The notes: generated by a model from the letters alone, not told the origin. A DNA stretch of 49,817 nt from Bacillota bacterium (GCA_023415475.1 JAEZKL010000046.1:1-49817), one strand, 5' to 3'; positions 36,723 to 45,575 are shown, counted from the stretch's first letter. Numbers and translations are program-made.

Positions 36723-36842
36723 GAAGTTTATTATTTTTTTTCAAAACGTCCATAAATTGTTCATAATCTTAAGAAATTAATATATGATATCTTTTTAAGA
36801 TGTAACTCATTTTACCCTTATCTCGTTTATTTTATTACTCTT

Positions 36843-37030
36843 CAAACGATTGCCGCAACCTCCTCTCGAGACAAAATATATGCCGCTTGTGACGTGTTTA
36901 GTATTAATCATCCTAATCTTCACATGCCGCAGCTCGATACAACCGCGAACCCGGAAGAACAAGGTGTTTTCTCCAATGGGCAAACTTCGCAGTTCTTCCC
37001 AAGGATTTTTGTTTTACAAAATCCTTTATT
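36843..37030 (+). ncRNA. Candidate structured noncoding RNA between topA and dprA
   Basis: Within an otherwise very AT-rich 533-base gap this ~190-base stretch is distinctly richer in G+C and encodes no plausible protein on either strand. It contains three copies of TGCCGC (36851, 36881, 36925) and an 8-bp stem GGAAGAAC/GTTCTTCC (36953-36960 with 36992-36999). It ends in a hairpin AAGGATTTT/AAAATCCTT (37001-37026) followed by TATT on the plus strand, which favours plus orientation. A weak promoter-like pair (TTTACC/TATTAC) sits just upstream. It could be a known RNA such as the clostridial raiA motif, but I cannot confirm that from memory. Confidence 0.5.
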
Positions 37031-38139
37031 CACACTAGTATCTTACAATAGTAATTTTTAATCGTCTGACGGATTAGACCTTGAAGCTCCAGCATTAATA
37101 GCTGTTCAAGAATAAGCTCTATGGGCAGCCCGGCCAGCTGTGCTATCTCCTCGATATGCTTTGGATCAGCATTAAGACAGGAGTATACTGCATTAGGATG
37201 TTCGTCCGTTAATCGGATATCCCTCTCCTGACCATTCTTCCCGAGACACACGGGGATTAGATCCTCTAAGATATCTTTCGGCGAAGTAATTAGCTTTGCT
37301 CCTAACTTGATCAGGTTGTTACAGCCTTCGCTCAGTCGATCCGTGGCTCTTCCCGGCAGAGCATAGATTTCTTTCCCCTGATCAAGCCCATAGTCAACCG
37401 TGATCAAAGAACCGCTTTTTTCTTTTGCCTCAATAATCACTATTCCGTCACTTAATCCACTGATAATACGGTTTCGCATAGGGAAGTTACCCGCGAGGGG
37501 TTTTATATCCGGTCCATATTCACTGATGATACCGCCCTCCCTCTGCATATCCATGTATAAATTAATATTATCTCTTGGATAGCAGATATCAATGCCGCAT
37601 CCCATCACTGCATAGGTTACCCCTCCGGCTGTAAGTGCACCCTGGTGTGCATATGCATCCACACCTCTGGCAAGTCCGCTGATAATATGAACACCTTCCT
37701 GTGCAATAGCACCGGCAAGATACTTTGTCATCTCAATACCGTAAGGAGTGCATTCCCTCGCACCCACGACAGCAATAACCTTGTCTTCCCTCCCGGGAAG
37801 CCTACCCTTCAGATAGAGTGCGTAGGGGGCCGTGTAAATGTTTCTTAATTTATCCGGATAGGCTTCATCCTCTCTTGAGATAAAGGTAACGCCACTGCTT
37901 ATCAGTCTATTATAATTATCCGTTATCTTTCTCTGATCCCGATTCGTAAGAATCGTCTCCAAGTCCTTGTCATTCATTAATCCGATAAAGGAGCCGTCTC
38001 TTTTGTGAGCATACAATTCCTCCCTGGATGCCCGAAATACCTCTTTTGCAGAACCATAAATGGCAAGCAGTAATTCTATTTTCTTTATTCCTATATTATT
38101 CAGATTAGCCAGCCAATACCGATAATGTACCTGTTCCAT
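37030..38139 (-). CDS. dprA: DNA-processing protein DprA (Smf)
   Basis: The 369-residue protein protects incoming single-stranded DNA and loads RecA in transformation. A SAM-like N-terminal region is followed by the Rossmann-type domain with VGARECTPYGIEM, SGLARGVDAYAHQGAL, GCGIDICYPRDN and SEYGPDIKP...FPMRNRIISGLS. The C-terminus is winged-helix-like. ATG 38139 (MEQVHYRYW) has a better ribosome site than ATG 38148. Confidence 0.95.
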   Translation of the reverse strand: MEQVHYRYWLANLNNIGIKKIELLLAIYGSAKEVFRASREELYAHKRDGSFIGLMNDKDLETILTNRDQRKITDNYNRLISSGVTFISREDEAYPDKLRNIYTAPYALYLKGRLPGREDKVIAVVGARECTPYGIEMTKYLAGAIAQEGVHIISGLARGVDAYAHQGALTAGGVTYAVMGCGIDICYPRDNINLYMDMQREGGIISEYGPDIKPLAGNFPMRNRIISGLSDGIVIIEAKEKSGSLITVDYGLDQGKEIYALPGRATDRLSEGCNNLIKLGAKLITSPKDILEDLIPVCLGKNGQERDIRLTDEHPNAVYSCLNADPKHIEEIAQLAGLPIELILEQLLMLELQGLIRQTIKNYYCKILV

Positions 38140-38221
38140 AATCTCCATTCCTTTCTCACAATCTGCTTTTTCAATTTACACTACTCATTCATGCTGCCTA
38201 AGCACCACGAATTTTTTTAAT

Positions 38222-39754
38222 CTAGTCGCCCCAGTATTTCTGGTCAATAGAACGATAGCATATCGCTTCGCTTAAGTGCTTGGTCGTAATCTTATCGCTT
38301 TGATCAAGATCCGCGATGGTCCTGGCCACTTTAAGAATCCGATGGTAAGCTCTTGCACTGAGATTCATTTTGATAAAGGCTTCCTCGAGAAGAGACTGCT
38401 CCTTCGCATCCAATTTACAGTATTTCTTAATCGTTCTGGGTGTGAGGTTCGAATTAAAATAGATATTCTGTCCCTCATACCGTTCCAGCTGCAGCCTTCT
38501 GGCAATCTCCACCCGTTTGCGAATCTCCTCAGAGCTCTCCTGCTTCTCCTGGACATTCAGATCCTTATAATTCATCTGCAATGCTTCTATACAGATATCA
38601 AAGCGATCTAATAAAGGCTGGGAGATACGTCCAAGATAGCGCTTAACCAGATTGACAGAACAATTACAACGGTTCCGGTCAGGGTAATAGCCACAGGAGC
38701 AGGGATTCATAGCCGCAACCAGCATAAAGCCTGCTGGATATTGATATGAGGTATTGAGCCTTGCTATCGTAACTGACTTATCTTCTAAGGGCTGTCTGAG
38801 CACCTCAATCGTATTCTTTTGAAATTCCGGTAATTCGTCCAGAAAAAGGACCCCAAGATGAGCCAGACTGATTTCTCCCGGTTTTGGTACACTGCCCCCT
38901 CCTATCAGGGCCGTCGTCGTGATTGTATGATGAGGGCAACGAAAGGGTCTCTTTGCAATCAATGCTTGTTGATCCATAAGACCGGCGATACTATAGATTT
39001 TTGAGATTTCCATGCTTTCTTCAAAGGTAAGCTCTGGCATAATCGAAGGAATCCGCTTAGCCAGCATGGTTTTACCAGATCCCGGCGGTCCGATCATAAG
39101 CAGATTGTGCATCCCCGAGACTGCTATCTCAATGGCTCTTTTCACTGCTTTCTGTCCTGCTACTTCCGCAAAATCCACGACTTCTCCTGTATTCTGTTCT
39201 GCAAACAGCTGGTTAATATCCACATGCTCCGGTGCTGCCACCGACTGATCGCTAAGCAGCTGTATCAGCTCCAACAGCGAAGAAACACCATATACTAGAA
39301 TCCCATTGACAACAGCTCCTTCTTTGGCATTTTCCTTTGGAACGATGCACTTTTTAAAGCCCTGCTCTCTTGCGGTATATACAATAGGCAGAACACCGTT
39401 CACTTTATTTACTTTTCCATTCAAGCTGAGTTCCCCGACGATTAAGGTATCCTTAAGATACTCCTCGGGAAGATGGCCAAAGGCCACAAGAATTGCGATA
39501 GCGACGGGCAGATCGAAGGCCGTTCCTTCCTTCCGGACATCAGCTGGTGATAGATTCACCGTGATTCGCTTGGCTGGAAGCATATATCCGGAATTCTTAA
39601 GCGCAATCCGCACTCTCTCCCGTGCTTCCTTTACCTCAGAACCCAGGTAACCTACCATATCAAAAATCGGCAGACCATCGCTGACATCCGCCTCCACTGA
39701 TACAATCAGAGCATCGATCCCATGGATGGCAGCACTATAGGCTTTACTAAACAT
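38222..39754 (-). CDS. YifB/ComM family Mg-chelatase-like AAA+ ATPase
   Basis: A 510-residue protein with the N-terminal ChlI-like domain (MFSKAYSAAIHGIDALIVSVE), Walker A GPPGSGKTMLAKRIPSIMPE, Walker B VLFLDELPEF, and the arginine-finger/ARTI segment near the C-terminus (NLSARAYHRILKVARTIADL). ComM proteins act as branch-migration helicases during transformation. Start ATG 39754 has AAAGGAG five bases upstream and matches the family start. It is followed by dprA after 82 bases, a common pairing. Confidence 0.93.
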   Translation of the reverse strand: MFSKAYSAAIHGIDALIVSVEADVSDGLPIFDMVGYLGSEVKEARERVRIALKNSGYMLPAKRITVNLSPADVRKEGTAFDLPVAIAILVAFGHLPEEYLKDTLIVGELSLNGKVNKVNGVLPIVYTAREQGFKKCIVPKENAKEGAVVNGILVYGVSSLLELIQLLSDQSVAAPEHVDINQLFAEQNTGEVVDFAEVAGQKAVKRAIEIAVSGMHNLLMIGPPGSGKTMLAKRIPSIMPELTFEESMEISKIYSIAGLMDQQALIAKRPFRCPHHTITTTALIGGGSVPKPGEISLAHLGVLFLDELPEFQKNTIEVLRQPLEDKSVTIARLNTSYQYPAGFMLVAAMNPCSCGYYPDRNRCNCSVNLVKRYLGRISQPLLDRFDICIEALQMNYKDLNVQEKQESSEEIRKRVEIARRLQLERYEGQNIYFNSNLTPRTIKKYCKLDAKEQSLLEEAFIKMNLSARAYHRILKVARTIADLDQSDKITTKHLSEAICYRSIDQKYWGD

Positions 39755-39805
39755 ATTTGCTCCTTTCATTGTCTCTCCACAATGAAGGAATCATTTGCTA
39801 ATGCC

Positions 39806-39834
39806 AGTATAACAAAAGGATTCCCTTCTGACAA
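39806..39834 (-). promoter_or_regulatory. Putative sigma-A promoter of the comM-dprA unit
   Basis: Minus strand TTGTCA (39829-39834), exactly 17 bases, TATACT (39806-39811). The promoter overlaps the terminator hairpin of the upstream gene. Confidence 0.6.
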
Positions 39835-39854
39835 GCAGATTTTGGGAATCCTTT
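39815..39854 (-). terminator. Rho-independent terminator downstream of the 236-residue membrane protein
   Basis: A perfect 11-bp stem AAAGGATTCCC / GGGAATCCTTT (39815-39825 with 39844-39854), followed on the minus strand by TGTTAT and closely placed after the gene's stop. Confidence 0.75.
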
Positions 39855-39876
39855 GAGTCACCTCTGATTAGCGGGT

Positions 39877-40587
39877 TTATTGTCCGGATAAGGTCTTAGT
39901 CTCAACCTTGTTAACCTGATACCCGGCGTCCTCTTTCTTAATACTGTTCTTCTTATTCTGCACCATGTTATCCGTAATCATCTCAACGATAAACATGATC
40001 AGCGGCAATATGATAATAAGAAGATACAGGTTACTGAAATCAAGAGTGTAGAAATAATTGATCAATAAGATTATGGTCATCATAATAACCAGGATAAATA
40101 GGATTAACAATCTTGAATTGCTGTTCTTCAGACGTGTAATCTCCGACTTAATCAATTCGGTCTGCTCTTCGGTATGATTCTCATGTACCTCATTTTTCAG
40201 GTCATCAAACTTTATGTATACATTATGTATTAATTCTTTTTTGCGTTCCTCTGTCAGATATTTCGTCTCAGATATATCCAGTATAATCTGTTCTTCCAGC
40301 TGTTCAATTGTAAACAGCATGTTATCTTCGGCACAGTACTCCCGCTTGATCGCATTTCTGATATTGTTGACAATCTTCATGTTAATCTCAATTTCCTGGA
40401 TAAAAAACGGCCGGATTGCATCAATAAATCGGTTATTTGCAATATTAATAATACCGATGACCGCTTTGCTTCTATAACGGTCCATGAATAGCTTAATTGC
40501 AATCACAACAATGCATGTACCGATAATGGGTGCTATCCAATTAATCATAATATCATTCCTTAAAAAATTATTTATTATCTCTAACAT
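39877..40587 (-). CDS. Membrane protein of unknown function
   Basis: A 236-residue protein with one N-terminal membrane helix (about 16-36, APIIGTCIVVIAIKLFM), a long charged, helical cytoplasmic middle (about 40-160), and two C-terminal helices (LLILFILVIMMTIILLINYFY and LYLLIIILPLIMFIVEMI). I chose ATG 40587, eight bases after GAGGAGG, over a frame to 40620. No family recognised. It has its own promoter and terminator, so it is a single-gene unit. Confidence 0.7.
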   Translation of the reverse strand: MLEIINNFLRNDIMINWIAPIIGTCIVVIAIKLFMDRYRSKAVIGIINIANNRFIDAIRPFFIQEIEINMKIVNNIRNAIKREYCAEDNMLFTIEQLEEQIILDISETKYLTEERKKELIHNVYIKFDDLKNEVHENHTEEQTELIKSEITRLKNSNSRLLILFILVIMMTIILLINYFYTLDFSNLYLLIIILPLIMFIVEMITDNMVQNKKNSIKKEDAGYQVNKVETKTLSGQ

Positions 40588-40655
40588 TTCACTAGCCTCC
40601 TCTTTTGATACATAAAACAAAAATTATCGATAAGATAATCAGCTTAATCTTGTAG

Positions 40656-40684
40656 ATTATACCACATATTAACTAAATTGTCAT
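40656..40684 (-). promoter_or_regulatory. Putative promoter of the membrane-protein gene
   Basis: Minus strand ATGACA (40679-40684), a 17-base spacer and TATAAT (40656-40661), about 70 bases before the ATG at 40587. Confidence 0.6.
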
Positions 40685-40755
40685 CCTTTGGTATTCCTCG
40701 CCACTTTTTCCTATCTCTTGCATATAATAAATCAAGAAAGTATATGGGTGATAAT

Positions 40756-41013
40756 ATGCGCTTTTGTGAGCTTCGTGATAAGGAAGTTATTAATTGTAGG
40801 GACTGCATCCGTCTGGGCTTTGTCTGCGATGTCGAAATCGATATATGCAACGGTTGCATTACACATATTATTATCCCCGGCCCCTGTAAGGTCTGGGGAA
40901 TCTTAGGCAGGGATCATGAATACGTTATCCCGCGCAATTGCATTAAACAAATTGGAATTGATATCATATTAGTAGATGTGGAAATAGAGAAATGTCTTAT
41001 CAAAATTATATAG
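40756..41013 (+). CDS. YlmC/YmxH family sporulation protein
   Basis: A small PRC-barrel-type protein of 85 residues beginning MRFCELRDKEVINCRDCIRLGFVCDVEIDICNG and containing IIIPGPCKVWGILGRDHEYVIPRNCIKQIGIDIILVDV. This Cys-rich pattern is that of the YlmC/YmxH family, often sporulation-linked in Firmicutes. ATG 40756 has GGGTGA just upstream; the frame is open earlier to 40678 but lacks a ribosome site there. A TATAAT (40725-40730) lies upstream. Confidence 0.88.
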   Translation: MRFCELRDKEVINCRDCIRLGFVCDVEIDICNGCITHIIIPGPCKVWGILGRDHEYVIPRNCIKQIGIDIILVDVEIEKCLIKII

Positions 41014-41101
41014 TAATCAAATACAATTTGTATTACTATGATGATTTTTAAGCATTCATCAAGGTTTATCTTACATTTTACGATAATTTGTAATTATTTT
41101 C

Positions 41102-41130
41102 TTGACCGTTTTGGAAAACTTCAATATAAT
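41102..41130 (+). promoter_or_regulatory. Sigma-A promoter of nrdR
   Basis: TTGACC (41102-41107), exactly 17 bases, TATAAT (41125-41130), about 77 bases before the nrdR ATG. Both hexamers are near consensus. Confidence 0.75.
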
Positions 41131-41207
41131 CAAGATATATCAAGAATTGTCAGACTGTTCTGCATCAGACATGAGATAGATTGACTTAAGTTTAGGAGGA
41201 GGTTACT

Positions 41208-41657
41208 ATGAAGTGCCCGTTTTGTAGTAAGGACAATACAAGAGTTATTGATTCTAGGCCCGCTGATGATAATAATTCCATCCGTAGACGGCGCCAGTGT
41301 GATGAATGCCAGCGCAGGTTTACTACATATGAAAAGGTTGAGACGATACCGCTCGTTGTAATTAAGAAGGATAACAATCGTGAGCCCTATGATCGCTCCA
41401 AGATAGAGGCTGGTGTATTTCGCTCCTGCCATAAGAGACCGATATCCGTTGATCAGATGACTACACTTGTTGATGAGGTGGAGAACATAATCTTTAATCG
41501 TGAAGATAAAGAGATTCCGACTCATGTTATTGGCGAGATTTTAATGGATAAATTAAAGGATCTGGATCCTGTTGCCTACGTCCGTTTCGCATCCGTTTAT
41601 CGCGAATTCAAGGATGTCAGCACCTTCATGGAAGAATTAAAGAAAATATTAGAGTAA
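41208..41657 (+). CDS. nrdR: Transcriptional repressor of ribonucleotide reductase genes NrdR
   Basis: NrdR (149 residues) is an ATP/dATP-sensing repressor. The zinc ribbon has Cys3, Cys6, Cys31 and Cys34 (MKCPFCSKDNTRVIDSR, RRRRQCDECQRRFTTYE). The ATP-cone follows at about 48-138. GGAGGAGG precedes the ATG. It has its own promoter and terminator. Confidence 0.97.
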   Translation: MKCPFCSKDNTRVIDSRPADDNNSIRRRRQCDECQRRFTTYEKVETIPLVVIKKDNNREPYDRSKIEAGVFRSCHKRPISVDQMTTLVDEVENIIFNREDKEIPTHVIGEILMDKLKDLDPVAYVRFASVYREFKDVSTFMEELKKILE

Positions 41658-41717
41658 TGAATGCGAATAGCTTATAGTAACAATATCCTGTAATAGGATA
41701 CATTAATATACCGGAAG

Positions 41718-41750
41718 AAGGAGGTATCGTAAGCGAGAACCTCCTTTTAT
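41718..41750 (+). terminator. Rho-independent terminator of nrdR
   Basis: AAGGAGGT / ACCTCCTT stem (41718-41725 with 41739-41746), 13-base loop, followed by TTATTT. Confidence 0.8.
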
Positions 41751-41766
41751 TTGCGCGTAAGCAAAG

Positions 41767-41845
41767 TGAGCAATGTGAACGAACGCGGTTTGTTCACATT
41801 TGCAAGCTTGCTTGCACATATGCACGCGATATGTATAAAAGCTCA
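41767..41845. repeat. Nested palindromic element between nrdR and a convergent gene
   Basis: A perfect 9-bp inverted repeat AATGTGAAC / GTTCACATT (41772-41780, 41792-41800), a GCAAGCTTGC palindrome just after it, and an outer GTGAGC / GCTCAC pair. The GTGAAC...GTTCAC core recurs as GTGAACTACGTTCAC at about 45733-45747. It looks like a small REP-like extragenic repeat. Confidence 0.5.
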
Positions 41846-41851
41846 CTCAAG

Positions 41852-42718
41852 CTATTGCCCGGGAGACGGCGAAGCCAGCTTAGAAAACTCCGGCTTCAAA
41901 TATTGATCAAGATGAGTAAATGCTTGCTCGAACTCTGCATGATCCCCAGCATAATTAGGCACCTCTATGCTGATACCGATACTGTCCTCTGTCAGATAGC
42001 TATAGATACCCCATGGGTTGTTTGACCCAATTTGATCCGCTGATTGAAAGCCTGCCAACAACTCTTCGTCACTTATATGATTGATATAATCATAAATTGC
42101 TTCCTGAACCTCTTTTGTATCCTCCGGTTTACTCTTTAGCTTCCAGGTTCGAAACTCCTTTACGAAGGCATCATTTAAATTAATGATATCGCTAAGCCTT
42201 AATCTTCGGCTTCCTCTTTTATCAATATTTGTTGTATAGACCAGGTTACTAGGATGAGCGGAATAGATACTACTGTAATTTGCGCGATATAGTAGACTTA
42301 ACCAGGCTTCTGTATTACTCTTCACTTCATAGGATACCGTAAGAAGGATTGGTACTACATTTGTAGAAGGAGGAGTCGGTCCTGGAAAAGGTTGAAAGGA
42401 GTATATCTGCATAATCTTATCAAAGTCCTCCTTGATGATCCAATTCCATTCCTCCAGCATCACAGCTGATCCCCCTGTTAATATTCTCGGATAGGTGGCA
42501 TTAATTCCCTCCTTTTGTATTACTACATCCTCAAATTGCTTTAAGCTATCCTGTTCTGAAGCTTCCTCACTAATCAGGAGCTCATAATTACCAACCTCAT
42601 ATGCAAAAAGACGGCATATTCTCCACCCCAGGTAATTCCATAACAAAATGGAGATCACTAAAATAACCATTGTCGATAACATAAGCTTTATAATTATTAA
42701 TTTCTGTTTATCAGTCAT
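41852..42718 (-). CDS. Membrane-anchored extracytoplasmic protein, possibly DUF3298/RsiV-like
   Basis: A 288-residue protein with a single N-terminal membrane helix (about 8-28) and an extracytoplasmic domain. The C-terminal half contains LRLSDIINLNDAFVKEFRTW and a late GIYSYLTEDSIGISIEVPNY, resembling the beta-rich DUF3298 domain of RsiV/PdaC proteins, although the match is loose. The ribosome site before ATG 42718 is poor. No sigma-factor gene is beside it. It converges with nrdR. Confidence 0.55.
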   Translation of the reverse strand: MTDKQKLIIIKLMLSTMVILVISILLWNYLGWRICRLFAYEVGNYELLISEEASEQDSLKQFEDVVIQKEGINATYPRILTGGSAVMLEEWNWIIKEDFDKIMQIYSFQPFPGPTPPSTNVVPILLTVSYEVKSNTEAWLSLLYRANYSSIYSAHPSNLVYTTNIDKRGSRRLRLSDIINLNDAFVKEFRTWKLKSKPEDTKEVQEAIYDYINHISDEELLAGFQSADQIGSNNPWGIYSYLTEDSIGISIEVPNYAGDHAEFEQAFTHLDQYLKPEFSKLASPSPGQ

Positions 42719-42974
42719 ATCAGTTGCACACGCCTTCTCTAAGAATTACTCAATTCATGCTAATACAGTTTATTCAAAACTTATTTTCCCATGCCTCCTT
42801 TATAACCCCTGATAGGTATCCCTCAAGCTTCAAACCTACTAATTCTCCCTCTGCTCCCCGGAGGTCACCTCATAATGATAGCTGATATTTCAAAGCAAAT
42901 CTCAATACAATACGGTATCCATAGCCTTTGATTAGGAATATGATAAATAAACAGCTTTAACGGAGGAATATAAG
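42719..42974. other. Divergent intergenic region, no gene seen
   Basis: 256 bases between a minus-strand and a plus-strand gene. It must hold promoters for both, but I found no convincing hexamer pair and no structured element. Confidence 0.4.
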
Positions 42975-43787
42975 ATGGGATACTATATTAATGTTGAGCC
43001 TGATGTCAATATATACGTTGAGGATTTGAATCCGGAGGGAGAAAAAACTATTCTGTTTCTACATGGCTGGCCGGGCAGTCATGAATTATTTGAATACCAG
43101 TTCGTTCATTTGGCAAAAAAGGGATATCGCTGTATCGGTATGGATCAGAGAGGCTTCGGGAAATCAGACAGACCTTTGATGGGTTATGACTACGATCGAT
43201 TATCCGATGATGTTCGATGTGTCATCGATGCCTTGAAGCTTAACGATTTTACTCTTCTTGGTCATTCGACCGGTGGTGCCATAGCGGTACGCTATATGTC
43301 CAGACACCGTGCCTTTGGAGTTAAAAAACTTGTTCTATGTGCAGCCGCGGCTCCAAGTCTGATTAAACGTCCTAATTTTCCATATGGTGTAGATAAGGAA
43401 AGTATCGAAGCTATGATACAGCAGACCTATACGGATCGTCCAAAGATGCTACAGGATTTTGGAGCTAATTTCTTCTTTCAGATCATTAGTAAGGCGATGA
43501 TGGACTGGTTCTTCCAACTTGGGCTGGCTGCTGCTGGCTGGTCTACCGCAGCGATAGAAAAAACCTGGATTAAAGAAGTATTGTTTACCGATCTGGAGCG
43601 AATCCATACATCGACTTTAATTATTCACGGTATCCATGACAAGGTTGTACCCTTTACTCTTGGTGAAATTCAAAATAAAATGATCCGTAACTCGATATTA
43701 ATTCCATTTGAGTTCAGCGGTCATGCAACATTTATCGATGAAATGAATCGTTTCAATAAGGAATTGATGCGCTTTGTCGAAGCATAG
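42975..43787 (+). CDS. Alpha/beta-fold hydrolase
   Basis: A 270-residue enzyme of the alpha/beta hydrolase fold. The oxyanion-hole HGWPGS motif is at 30-35, the nucleophile Ser98 in GHSTGG, the acid Asp222 in GIHDKVVP and the catalytic His250 in SGHATFID. Overall it resembles esterases, epoxide hydrolases and haloperoxidase-like enzymes; the substrate cannot be read from the sequence. GGAGG lies eight bases before the ATG. Confidence 0.9.
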   Translation: MGYYINVEPDVNIYVEDLNPEGEKTILFLHGWPGSHELFEYQFVHLAKKGYRCIGMDQRGFGKSDRPLMGYDYDRLSDDVRCVIDALKLNDFTLLGHSTGGAIAVRYMSRHRAFGVKKLVLCAAAAPSLIKRPNFPYGVDKESIEAMIQQTYTDRPKMLQDFGANFFFQIISKAMMDWFFQLGLAAAGWSTAAIEKTWIKEVLFTDLERIHTSTLIIHGIHDKVVPFTLGEIQNKMIRNSILIPFEFSGHATFIDEMNRFNKELMRFVEA

Positions 43788-43929
43788 CTCTTTTGAACCG
43801 GATAGGATATAAGACCACTCAATCAAGAAATTAAATCGATAGAATTTTGAAGAATTATACTGTATTTTTCTACCGCTTTCATTTATAATAAGGAGGATTG
43901 TTTATTTATTTACTATTGGAGGTAGAAGT

Positions 43930-44802
43930 ATGTTATTCGGAGCACTAGAGGCCGGTGGCACTAAGATGGTTATGGCTATCGGTAATGAACATGGAGAGAT
44001 ACTGGAGCAGCTGTCTATTCCGACAGAGACACCGGATATTACCATGATAAAAATTATTGATTATTTTAAAGATAAGGAGATAGAAGCTTTAGGGATAGGC
44101 TCCTTTGGACCCATTGACCTGGATAAAGGCTCGATAACCTATGGAAGTATTACCTCAACCCCAAAGCTAGCCTGGGTAAACTATAATATCGTGAACGAAT
44201 TGAAGAGCGCATTGCAGCTTCCGATTGGCTTTGATACGGATGTGAATGCTTCCGCTCTTGGGGAAGCCACATGGGGAAGCATGAAAGGCTTAAACTCCGG
44301 AATCTATATTACCATAGGTACCGGTGTCGGTGTCGGTGTCTATATGAACGGTTCTTTATTACACGGAATGCTGCATCCCGAGGCCGGCCACGTTCTTCTG
44401 AGCAAGCATCCTGAGGATACCTTCGAAGGGGTATGTCCTTATCATCCGAACTGCATGGAAGGCTTGGCTTCCGGTCCCTCCATCGAAAAACGCTGGAACA
44501 AAAAAGCATATGAGCTAACAGATAACTTAAAGGTTTGGGAGTTGGAGGCTTATTATATTGCCCAAGGAATTGTAAATTACATTCTCACCTTGTCACCTCA
44601 TAAAATTGTACTCGGTGGCGGGGTAATGCATCAAGAGCAGTTGTTTCCGTTGATTCGTAAGGAAGTAGCCAGACTGTTAAACGGATATATCAAGACACGT
44701 CAGATGGAGGAGCTGGATCAATATATTGTACCTGCCTCTCTTAAGGATAATCAGGGAATCTTGGGTTGCATCCAGCTGGCTAAGCTGGAATTAGCGTATT
44801 AG
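43930..44802 (+). CDS. ROK-family sugar kinase, fructokinase-like
   Basis: A 290-residue ROK kinase. The N-terminal phosphate loop GALEAGGTK (4-12), DTDVNASALGE with Asp104 as likely catalytic base, and TIGTGVGVGVYMNG are present. The zinc-binding set His154, Cys169, His172 and Cys175 (GH...CPYHPNC) is typical of fructokinase-type members such as B. subtilis YdhR/GmuE. It probably phosphorylates fructose. GGAGG lies seven bases before the ATG; no transporter is adjacent. Confidence 0.88.
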   Translation: MLFGALEAGGTKMVMAIGNEHGEILEQLSIPTETPDITMIKIIDYFKDKEIEALGIGSFGPIDLDKGSITYGSITSTPKLAWVNYNIVNELKSALQLPIGFDTDVNASALGEATWGSMKGLNSGIYITIGTGVGVGVYMNGSLLHGMLHPEAGHVLLSKHPEDTFEGVCPYHPNCMEGLASGPSIEKRWNKKAYELTDNLKVWELEAYYIAQGIVNYILTLSPHKIVLGGGVMHQEQLFPLIRKEVARLLNGYIKTRQMEELDQYIVPASLKDNQGILGCIQLAKLELAY

Positions 44803-44826
44803 AAGTATAACCGGAATATAACAATA

Positions 44827-44864
44827 GCATAGATATGTATTGCTTGCCCAATACTTATCTATGC
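44827..44864 (+). terminator. Hairpin downstream of the ROK kinase
   Basis: A 15-bp stem with one mismatch (GCATAGATATGTATT / AATACTTATCTATGC) and an 8-base loop, 24 bases after the stop. The 3' side is only mildly T-rich, so it may terminate weakly or protect the transcript end. Confidence 0.5.
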
Positions 44865-44933
44865 ATACTGTTAATGTTGTATATTCCCCATACAACCTAT
44901 TATAAGTCAAGAGTCGCCCCTTATGATTCTTTA

Positions 44934-45539
44934 CTAATTCACTACAAAAATTCTTTCACTAAAGCTTTGTAGCAGCTTATAATTATCGGATCCTATTAAT
45001 ACAATCTTTTCATCCTTAGCATAATTGTTCAGGAAACTCATAATCTTTTTCTGATCGTTCTTCTGAAAGCTTTCCAAAAAGGTATCAAGAAGGATTAACG
45101 TCTTGTCCTTCAGAAATAAGCTGATGAGCTTTACTTTTTTACGGTCAATTTCTTTTAAGTAATTAATACCTGTATTAATATAAGCAAGTAAACCGAATTC
45201 CTTCAAAAGTCCCTTCTTCCGCTCCTCATAGTTATCATCAAAAGCATTTTCCAAGGTGCCAAAGAAATCCAGGAAGTCATTCACTGATAATTCGGTATTT
45301 ACAATTGAATTCTTAGTGAGTACAGCGATACTATCGATATATTCCTCATAACTACCCTTCATGCTTATCGAATCTAATACCACATCTCCTTCAAAATGCT
45401 CCAGCCCGGATAACAATGAGATAATTTCGTCCTTTTTATCACCATATATTCCGGCCAGGGTACAGTTATCAATATCCAATGATATGCCGTTCTTCTCCTC
45501 GGGATTTTCTATTATACTATTTATTCTAATATTAAGCAC
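44934..45539 (-). CDS. Degenerate ABC-ATPase-like protein lacking the catalytic motifs
   Basis: A 201-residue protein with the layout of an ABC ATP-binding domain but no intact motif. The P-loop position reads AGIYGDKKDEIISLLSG instead of GxxGxGKS/T. The signature region reads YLKEIDRKKVKLIS instead of LSGGQ. The Walker-B region reads TLILLDTFLESF, with Thr where the catalytic Glu belongs. The switch position reads VLIGSDN, without the His. The frame is open and the start is a GTG at 45539 with GGAG eight bases upstream. It is probably a non-hydrolysing scaffold or regulator. No permease lies beside it. Confidence 0.6.
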   Translation of the reverse strand: MLNIRINSIIENPEEKNGISLDIDNCTLAGIYGDKKDEIISLLSGLEHFEGDVVLDSISMKGSYEEYIDSIAVLTKNSIVNTELSVNDFLDFFGTLENAFDDNYEERKKGLLKEFGLLAYINTGINYLKEIDRKKVKLISLFLKDKTLILLDTFLESFQKNDQKKIMSFLNNYAKDEKIVLIGSDNYKLLQSFSERIFVVN

Positions 45540-45575
45540 AATTTAATCTCCTATAGCCAAGGCTTTTCCAAAAAC

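Noticed and set aside
36851..36930. CRISPR array from the TGCCGC repeats
   Set aside because: Only three 6-base repeats with unequal spacing; no repeat length or spacer regularity.
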